Shown in pieces: positions 56,183-64,000 of a DNA stretch of 64,000 bases. Source of the stretch: Hyphochytrium catenoides (Eukaryota; Sar; Hyphochytriomycetes; Hyphochytriales; Hyphochytriaceae); assembly GCA_900088475.1 (NCBI GenBank), contig FLMG01000484.1, positions 45,692-109,691 of the forward strand, read 5' to 3'. The notes beneath the pieces are model-generated. The model did no database searches, had not been told where the DNA came from, and was given only the letters and a program-made list of their open reading frames with translations. The position numbers and the translations under genes are program-made. Numbering within the stretch: position 1 is the first letter of the stretch; every line of letters starts with the position of its first letter.

Positions 56183-59180
56183 TTAGCGTAGTGATTGAGC
56201 TTCAGAGGAAATCGGCAAGCAGACGGCGCGAGAAGAATGCAGAGCGACAAGAGTCTCAGAGACTTCCCTCCTCGGCGATAACTGGCGCGGAGGTCCGCTC
56301 ACTCTACAGAATACTCGAGGGTGGTGTGACTGGGTAAGAAGAGGAGGAGAGAAGCCAGGGAAAGGGATTGGAGAACTCATAACATTCTGAGCTTGGACTT
56401 GGACGGGAACTAGTACTTTCCTCTTCTTGGATGGCAAAGAAGGCGGCTGAAACACGATCTGTCCTAGTAGTGGGGCCGGCAGACGAACGCAATGAATGTT
56501 ACAAGCGTTTCCACTGGGACCTCGACCCAGAGGCTTCACACTAACAGCTTTGCAGACGGTCTTCTTCTGATTCTCCGCGGGCCGACCAGAGCCACGAACG
56601 GCAAGAGATGCTATCATGGTGGGTCCACCGGCACCATCCACAAAGAAGGCTTTATGCTGCTGTTCCAGGCAAGGATTTTGGTCTTCTCCATCATCAAATC
56701 TCAGCGCTTTCCGAGTAGAGATAGAAGTTGACCGCTTCTGTTGTGCTTTGCTAGTAGTCTCAAGGACCAACTGAGGGGCCGCGGACTGCGGAATGACCTT
56801 CATTTCGCTGCAACGGGAGCCGCAGCGGACTTCTGCTTCTGTTTCCCTGAACAGGATGGCGGGCGCTGGTGCCGGAGCACAGCAGCAAGGCTTCGGTGTG
56901 ATCGGCTCCAGTACGCAATTGTGGGCCCTTTTCCTGCTGCCTAATAAACATTCCTCAGCTGGAAGTCGCACAACCAGAGCGTTGGAAGCTGTAGTGCGCA
57001 GCTTGTGCGCCGCCTCTTTGGTGTCCTCGTGACCAGCTCGAGACTCAACCTCCGCTGTTGATGCCACCGGTCTTGTAGGTGGTGGAGACGACAGAATATG
57101 GTCCAACGAGTGTCTGGCAGTGGATACTGCCATCCCCTTTGGGCTGTTCTTCGTAGAGTGAGGGTAACCTTTAGATGACCCTGTCAATGGCAGTTGGGCA
57201 GGGCAATTTGATTGGCAAGACGTGTTTGAGAGTGTGTCCATCACCTTTGTGGCCAACGCCGGGATCAAGAGTGGACCTTCATCCAGTATGCCTTCATGTT
57301 CCTTCAAGAGCCGTCTCCCTGTTTGTCCAAGCAGCTCAATAAGAGCCCCACGAGTCTGTTGTTGACTGGAGCAGTGATGGTCCAGCACCGCGACGACAGC
57401 TTTAAAGATCTTTGGAATAATCGTTGCATTGTCGCTGCGCGCGGCAGGATCACCTTGTTCAGGGCCTTCAGCTACGGAGGATTGCGCTACGTGCCAGTGA
57501 AGGGCCTCCGAGAACATCGCCAGGGCCCCCTGATGACTGATAAGCTCTGCACATCGACTGTTGGGGGAATGGGATCTTAGTTGATAGAGTAGCTGAAGAG
57601 GCAAAGGCACATCTACTAGTAGGAAGGCCAGAAATGACAGGCTTTTTTACAAAATAGATCTCGAAGTGAGCTGCAAAGGTCTAGATCGCCTTATTGCTGC
57701 CTCTGTACCTTAAGAACAGCTCCACAAATTGCCTGAAAAGATCTAGAAACTTGACATCCTCGGGCTTATGTTGCGCAGCTACAGCCATAATGTGGAAGTC
57801 CTGTGCTCTCTGGAGCTCTTGGGCATGCAATCGCGGTGGTGACTGCTTCGGTGGCCCAGAAGTCTGCAATCCCCCGGCCAGTGCGAACCCTATTAGCAGC
57901 GGACGATAGATGAAGTGACCACATAAGTGTGAGCGCGGAGAGAGAAACAGATAGAGCGCCAAGACAACACCCCGGAATGAAATGAGGAACCATGGTGGAA
58001 CAACTGGAACAACTGGGATCTCCATCACTGCCTTCCCGTCGGGCATTATCGCTTACCATTTGAGAGTCGTGGCTCTTCACTCGGCACTTGAAACGAGAAG
58101 TTGTTGCCCATGGCCCTCGGAGTTAACCTGCTGCCTTCTTGCTGCTGTATATCTCGAGAATGACGCCATGATGGCATCGCAGCATGTGAGCGCAAGGAAC
58201 ATGGTTGAAAGCCAGTGCGGTTCCCTCGCTGGTAGCAACTTCGTGTGTGGCGGTGGTTGTGCTGGGTGTCAAAGAGAGGGAAGCATGTCCATGCAGAGGA
58301 GAGGATGTCTCCATTGTGACCGGGAGCAGCTTTGATGCCATCAACGCAGCAGGTAAGGGACAGGAGCCAAGAGTTAGCCCAAAGACATCTCAGAAGTGAT
58401 CATGCTGAGCGGACTTACAGGCCGGGCAGAAGAGGCAAGGTGAGATTCACCGTCACGAAACGGGGGCGCGTGAGCAGCCGCGGCGAGGAGGAGCGCCATG
58501 CTTATAGTTCCTTGACCCCTATCTTGTGCGCTTTGAGATAATCCGATCGCCTTCGTACGGTTCTCGCTGTTGCTGCTAAATAGTCCAGCATTCGTCGACA
58601 GCCGAGCCCCAGAGCCTCCTGTCGCCACGTAGAAGAAAGAAAGATGGAAGCAGGAAAGTGATATCAAGTCAGTGCTAGTGGCTCGAAGAGAGGGGGAAGA
58701 GGGTTCGAAAGAAAAGAAATGGGGAGCTCTACTATCAAGGACTGCGCACCAAGTACTCGACTATCAAAAGCGCCGAAGGGTCCTGGGGGGCCCTGCTGGC
58801 CCACACCTAGAGAGCTGTGAGCAGTGCAAACCCCAGATGAGCCGACGGCATACTTCCTGCAGCCCTTGACCGCAGAGCAGCGTGGCTGGTGCTTGTTCCC
58901 GCCGTGCTTGAAACAGAAGCCGCTCTGCTTGAAGTCAAACTTCTCGCAGCCGGGCCGTCGACACTTAGGATAGACATCCCGGGCCCCGTGCTTCCAGCAA
59001 AGCCTATGAAGTAATGGGGAAATGAGAAATCCTAACTTCGGGGCAAAAGTGACGTATAGGACAGTTAGCGCAACAGAACAGGGTCAGAGCAGTAGCTTTA
59101 GAGAGTACTGAAGGGAAGGGAAGGTCCTACCGTTCTCTGACAGAGCTCCCTCGGCATCCAGGGCGTGAACACTTGCCCAT
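56183..59180 (-). pseudogene. Triple zinc-knuckle protein, copy C, with damaged exon 4
   Basis: Exons by homology (minus): 59180-59131, 59003-58750, 58618-58419, about 58329-58057, 57889-57709, 57557-56183. Exons 1-3 and 5-6 are intact and in phase; the last exon is open for over 450 codons and keeps SKKRKVLVPV and LLKEHEGILDEG. Exon 4 has two faults: the acceptor AG of A and B is TG here (an AG 9 nt further in would restore a frame-neutral site), and one base is missing near 58200 relative to A, shifting the frame to a stop at 58123-58125. As read, the product would be about 236 aa: the three knuckles without the C-terminal half. It may be a recent pseudogene, a truncated functional form, or a sequencing error. 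Confidence 0.65.
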
Positions 59181-59389
59181 TATGATGATAACTCTTTTTT
59201 TCGTATTCTGATAGACGTAAGAGGTTGAATGGTTGCTAACAGTCTCAGGTCAGGCAAAGCATTGCGTCAAGAGAATGACAGCAGATCCAATGTTTCAATA
59301 AATGGAAGGGGAAAGAGGTGCAAAAGAAGCGAGAGAAGCCAGTGTGGAGGTTGCTTGCTTCAGTTGGGAGGATGGTCGCCGGTTTGGTT

Positions 59390-59441
59390 GTGGCCACGAT
59401 CTTGGAAATTGGAGAATGAGAGAAGAATGAGCAAGGAAACT
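59390..59441 (-). promoter_or_regulatory. Conserved upstream block with CCAAT, copy C
   Basis: About 210 bp upstream of the copy C ATG; counterpart of the blocks at 41642 and 50556, with the same TCCAATTTCCAAGATCGTGG core on the minus strand. Its retention before a damaged gene may simply reflect recent damage. Confidence 0.4.
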
Positions 59442-62400
59442 GCATGAAAGGACAAGATTGAGGGATATGTTGCCCCTTTTTGCTATCTCCGCTCTCTTCC
59501 TGCTGATGAGTTCCACTATCTTCTTATGCCTCCTTGTACCGGTAGGAAATGCTGGAAGGTGGTATGCTGAACGACATCTCTCGTTGTCTAACAGTCAAAG
59601 ACGTTGGCCAGTGCCTCAGTCAGTCACGACGCTTTCTTCCCACCAGCTGCTGGCGTTCAGCGTCTCTCTCTCTCTCACACTCATGGCTAGGCATCTCACT
59701 CGCCGTCTATTCCTCTTACATAGGACTCAGAAACAGCTCTTAGGTACTTGAAAGCCAGCCCCAGTCCGCTACCTGCCACTACCTACATACTAATTCTTCT
59801 TGGCCCGATCGCCGAAGCTTAGAGGCTGAACGCGGCTGCGGTGAGGAGAGGTGCTTTGCCTGGTCGTCCAGAGCATCTGCTGGACAGAGAGGAAGAAGTT
59901 GGAATAGCCAATAGGACAGCAGCATGGACGAGGCTGGTGCAGAAGAAAAGAAGTTAACAATAAGCATAAGGAGTGCAGCATAGATGGAATGCTGACGAGT
60001 GGAGGGGAGAGTGGGGGAACAATGAGAAGAGAGAGAGAGAGCAGCAGTGGTGATGACTTGCCCACAGTCGGTGGCCACAGGATGAGGACAGGCTGCCACA
60101 AGGTGGGCAGTACCCCACGAAGGAGGCAGCGAAACATGGTGGCGAGGGACTTGAGGGGCAACATTCTATGATTCGTCGTCCGTGCTTTGGCTCTTGCCCA
60201 ACTGGACCTAGCACCAGGCAGGACAAAATTGCCACCTTTACCCTTCATCACAGCTGCTGCCAAAGCTCATTGCCAAAGTTCAAAGGAAGCACCACGACTC
60301 TGCTCTTCGGCTTCTCCTCCTTCATAGAGGTTGTTGGAGAGTCCTCTCCTTGGATGGCATACAGTAGATCTAAATAAGCGTTGCCCGTCTTCTTAACTGC
60401 GACTACTCTTCTTATATGTGATAGCAACAGTATCATGACGTCCGGCCACCTGCTTATTAGGTGTGTTCTAGGACGGTAGGCAATAGTAGCTGGTAGGACA
60501 AGGCAGCAAACTCTTCTCTCTTGCGCGGGAGTGGAGCACAGGGGCCTGGTGCGCCCATCTTCTGTGCCTTTATTCCTCTTTATTGCCGCGTTCTTGCCAG
60601 TCCTTCCATAAGGGAAAGGAGGACGGACTCAACTTGATGGCTCAATTTTTCCTCGTCCAACATGGAATCAAAACTCCTAACTTTTGCCTTGCAGTGCCTG
60701 TACCTTTCCGTGTTGCTTGTCATGATTCTTCTTTCTCTCCTAGCACTTATAAACAAGGAGGAGCGAGGGGTGCAGTTGACCCATGGAATTTGTTCTCCTT
60801 GCCTGGCTCCGTTATCCTTGGCAGCTATTCTTGTCAACCTCGCTATGTCTGCCTCCAACCTTAGCTATGCACTTCGTCTGTCTTCTGTCCTCCAATGATG
60901 ATTACCTCTTACTCTGTTCCTCCGCCATGCAATGTCAAGGTCCTTCTACTTGCAAGCTTGACGCCCCACCGATCCAATGTTGTGTCAACAAGGGCAACAT
61001 TCTCCAATCAACTAGAACTTCTCCATGGTTCTGCCCTTTCTTTATTACAGAAAGTTGCCACTTCGCAGATTCTTAACCTTGCATGTTTATTTTGGAGTTT
61101 TCAGTGTCTTGAATACAATAATAATACACCTAGGACCAACTAGGAATGACAGGCCACCAGGTTCGAGGTTGGGCTGTGGAAGCTGGTGGCAACCGCTCTA
61201 ATAATCCGCGAGCAGTCATTGGTGTCTGGCCAAACATCAAGAAGGTGTACCCAATTGATACATATACATATAGTTCTATGTGTTCATAGAGTGTCAGAGC
61301 TTCGGCTGGACGCGGAACCAGAGATCTATGATGCAGGTTATTTATTATTACTCTACTCGTACCAAGAAGCAATGGGTGGGTTAGTAGACCCCAAAGCTGG
61401 CGGTTGTGGGGAAAAGAATGGCGCTACCTTGCAGTTGGGAACAACTGTGCTCCTGGTGCTACCTTTATCATAGGTAGAAATGCCTTGGAACAGGGGACAA
61501 CAGGAAGAAGGGGGCCGCCGACGGCTAGCACAGTCCAACTCATCATTCAGTACCTGCAAACGAAGTCCAACCAATGTTCTACTACCAGCAACAAGGAGAC
61601 AACAAGGAACAAGAAGGACGACATGCTGTTGTGGCGTGGACATGGTAACTACGTAGGGTAGACACACGTTAGAATTGTAAGCTCTGGGCATGGACGGCCC
61701 AGCCCTCCTATTTCATAATAGTAGTTCTGTACAGTACCTGTAAAATTGCCTATAGACAGTTATTATGTCAAAAGACATGGTTGTCTAAGGCAAGACAACA
61801 AGGAGAAGTGCTGTCTTGGAAAAAAAGAAGCGATAAGATTGACTTCGATAAAGTTGCAGCGGTCACCAGCCAAATAGTTCTTGCATAATTAAGGGTGCTG
61901 GTGGTGATCTCTCCTCCTTCCTGCTGTCCTCTGTTTTTGTGACCAGACAGGTTTCTCTTCCAATTCCGTTGCATGCCTCCGTCTCTACTACTTGGTAGAA
62001 TACTACTACGACTCCCTGTGAATGACAGGAGGTTATGTGGAACTGTCCAAAGAGCAGAACGTCAGGTAGGGTAGCGAACAGTGGTGAAAGAGGCTATCAA
62101 ACCTTCTTTCCCGTTGGTCAGCAGCAGTAGTGATCCCTACTCACTCTTGTTGCCCAGCAGCAGAACCCCCTCCACCTTAAATGGCAGGCCCCAAACCAAA
62201 TGGAGTTGCAACAGCGACATAAGGATCGGCAAAAGGACGACAATTGAAGGAACAAATAGCAAAAAGAACTGGCTCTCCTTATCCTGCGTGACCTGCACAA
62301 TAACGTCGGCAGTTCTCCCTACTACGCTCCGAAAGAGTGACTGGGCTGAATAACTGGGAAGAGGAGAGAGAACAAGCCTCAAGGCGCCCACTATTACTTC

Positions 62401-63835
62401 TGGAGGCCAACAGTTGTGGCGTACTGCTTGCGTGCACTAGACTATCTGTTATTGTGCTGCTGTTATCTCCCGCCACTGAGGTTGCATGGCTGCGCAACAA
62501 CTCTCTTTCCTTTCCTTTCCCTTTCTTCCCAGTCTTCACCTAGCACAAGGTTCCGTCCTACTTCCTACCTACAGCCAATCCTCATGATATCAGGCCGCTG
62601 AGTTATCGGAACTGGCTTGGGGCATAGGGTCATCAGTTGACTGATGACGTAAGCGGATGGAGGAGAGGGAAGACGATGGCAATGTGGTCAACAAGGAGTA
62701 GATCAAACCTGCTACTGCTTTCTGTTGATCTTCATTGAACTTATCTGTTTCTGATGTCTATTAGTGGTACGTCATTTGATCCTACTACGCTTCATTCACG
62801 AACAATGCAGCATCAATGTGGACGCCATAGTCTCCCTAATCTACCAAATAAGTGGGAGGATATACCTTGCCATCACACAAAGACAGTCCATTGATATGCC
62901 GCTGCTCTCCTGCACTTTTAGCACTTATAAAGGGCCTTACTGTTGCTCGTTGAGATGGCCAAAGCTGATGTTTCTTCTACACAATGCTATTGGGACCCGT
63001 TAAGTTCAGCAGCAATGACGAGAAGCACGCCCTCTCTCTGCTCCATACATTTTTACCAGGCCTATGGAAGAAAGAAAAAAACGGTCTGTAGAAGCTCACC
63101 ACCAGGGTTCATGGAAAACGTAGCCCGTTTTGCCATTGTTATATATACTCGCTAGCGACTTCGTCCATCTAGCCAGTGAGTAAGGAGGGAGGCAGAAGCT
63201 TCAAGCTGCTGAGGGCTTTCAGAGCTAGGCGGCAGCTTATACTACCTTAACGATGTGACGCTTGTCTTAACTCGCTATTTTGACTTTCTGTCATCTCTTT
63301 ATAAGCTGCCGCCTTAGAGGAGGATCACCAGAGCAAATCTCAAGACAAAAAGGAAAGCGAGAGTGATCGCAGCCGCAACATCTGCCCTCACTGCAGCCAT
63401 CAGGGAGCACTCCGCAGTGAGCATAGCACTGATATAGCGGGAACTTCTGGTTGGAACTTTTCACTTGTTATTCAACACTATCATCACTATTGTTATTGCA
63501 ATGTCGAATCAGCTAGATATTTTTTTTTCCTTTCTGAGGAGGTTGGAGAAAAGAGCGCTGATAAAGAGACTATACGTCGTAGCTTTAGTTGTCTCTTTTT
63601 CTCCATCATCTTCGTTCTTTCGTTCTCTACTCTGACTTCTTCTTCTCTGGTCCGTCTCCTGAGTATAGGAATGAACAAAACTCCTCCTCCGAGTCACTCC
63701 TGATGATAAGTGGACCATGGCTCGATAGTAAAGGGCCATCATCCGAGAAAATGGTCAACAGGCCAGCGTTTATGATCAGGAGTATGAAGAAGATAGAGCT
63801 GAAGAGAAGAAACCAAGGCTTTGAAGCTCTTGTTG

Positions 63836-63940
63836 TCCCTTCTTCTTCCCCTCTTCTTCTGCTGCTGTTCTTCCTTCTTCCTCCCTTTTTCTTTTTACTC
63901 CTTTTTCTTCTCCTCCTTCTTTTTCTCCTCCTCCACCTAC
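63836..63940. repeat. Pyrimidine-rich (CTT/CTC) low-complexity tract
   Basis: About 100 bases made almost only of C and T on the plus strand, with CTT and CTC units. Open frames across it (Leu/Phe/Ser) are composition artefacts. Confidence 0.8.
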
Positions 63941-64000
63941 ATAGTACTAGTACTTTTATTATCCAGTTTTAAGAATTAAAGAAGTACTACAAATCTCTAC

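Larger units (their letters stand above)
55985..64000. repeat. Tandem segmental duplication, unit 3 (partial, more diverged)
   Basis: Third copy of the unit, cut by the window end. The gene part aligns throughout. Upstream similarity is patchy after about 60300 but landmarks persist to about 62770 (GTGGTACGTCATTTG). Confidence 0.7.
59181..64000. other. Upstream region of copy C to window end, no gene seen
   Basis: About 4.8 kb. The first 1.2 kb resembles the regions upstream of A and B; the rest is only patchily related. No open frame is conserved between copies or resembles a known protein. A pyrimidine-rich tract lies at 63836-63940. Confidence 0.55.

Noticed and set aside
38225-64000. Transposable element as the origin of the array
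   Set aside because: I found no transposase, reverse transcriptase, terminal repeats or target-site duplications.
1-64000. tRNA, rRNA or CRISPR features
   Set aside because: No cloverleaf-compatible B-box contexts, rRNA signatures or regular spacer arrays were seen by eye; CRISPR is not expected in nuclear DNA.

Overview
The window is nuclear DNA of a eukaryote. Nearly every gene on the left is split by many short spliceosomal introns (about 57-300 nt). Genes lie close together in alternating convergent and divergent pairs. The proteins are eukaryote-specific: a GPCR-kinase-type kinase, TRAPPC13, IRE1, methionine synthase reductase, a PPR protein, NBR1, Iwr1/SLC7A6OS and TBC1D31. TBC1D31 suggests a lineage with centrioles or cilia. 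Repeated C-x4-C-x9/10-C-x2-H zinc knuckles of the WRKY19-like kind are typical of stramenopiles, so an alga or oomycete-like protist is my best guess; this is inference. Two runs of N (292-416 and 12239-12302) mark assembly gaps.

Region 1 (1-37.5 kb) is a conserved housekeeping block. In order: RGS-AGC kinase (+, 1149-4026); enolase-superfamily dehydratase (-, 4125-6644); unknown membrane-anchored protein (-, 7420-8295); TRAPPC13 (+, 8944-10993); small membrane protein (-, 11013-11237); IRE1 (+, 11945-17459), followed almost without a gap by, or spliced to, a tandem CCCH zinc-finger protein (+, 17568-18532); methionine synthase reductase (-, 18943-22222); PPR protein (-, 23305-25308); NBR1 autophagy receptor (+, 26150-28093); Iwr1 with inserted ankyrin repeats (-, 28538-30459); TBC1D31 (+, 31159-37487). 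I rebuilt exon structures by hand and checked them by reading phase: the coding totals close in frame for the kinase (596 aa), dehydratase (368 aa), TRAPPC13 (400 aa), MTRR (717 aa) and Iwr1 (445 aa).

Region 2 (about 38.2-64 kb) is a tandem array of three diverged copies of a unit about 8.8-8.9 kb long. Each unit holds one six-exon minus-strand gene for a triple zinc-knuckle protein of about 780 aa with a basic nuclear-localisation-type motif, plus about 6 kb of apparently non-coding sequence that is also duplicated. Copies A and B are intact. Copy C has lost one splice acceptor and carries a 1-nt deletion in exon 4, although its last exon is still fully open. Short islands upstream of the three genes are far better conserved than their surroundings.

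Functionally the left block mixes membrane traffic (TRAPPC13, TBC1D31), stress and quality control (IRE1, NBR1), signalling (RGS kinase), metabolism (dehydratase, MTRR) and RNA or RNA polymerase handling (CCCH, PPR, Iwr1). There is no sign that these genes form one pathway. The most unusual points are the possible IRE1-CCCH fusion, the ankyrin insertion in Iwr1, four non-canonical introns and the triplicated zinc-knuckle locus.
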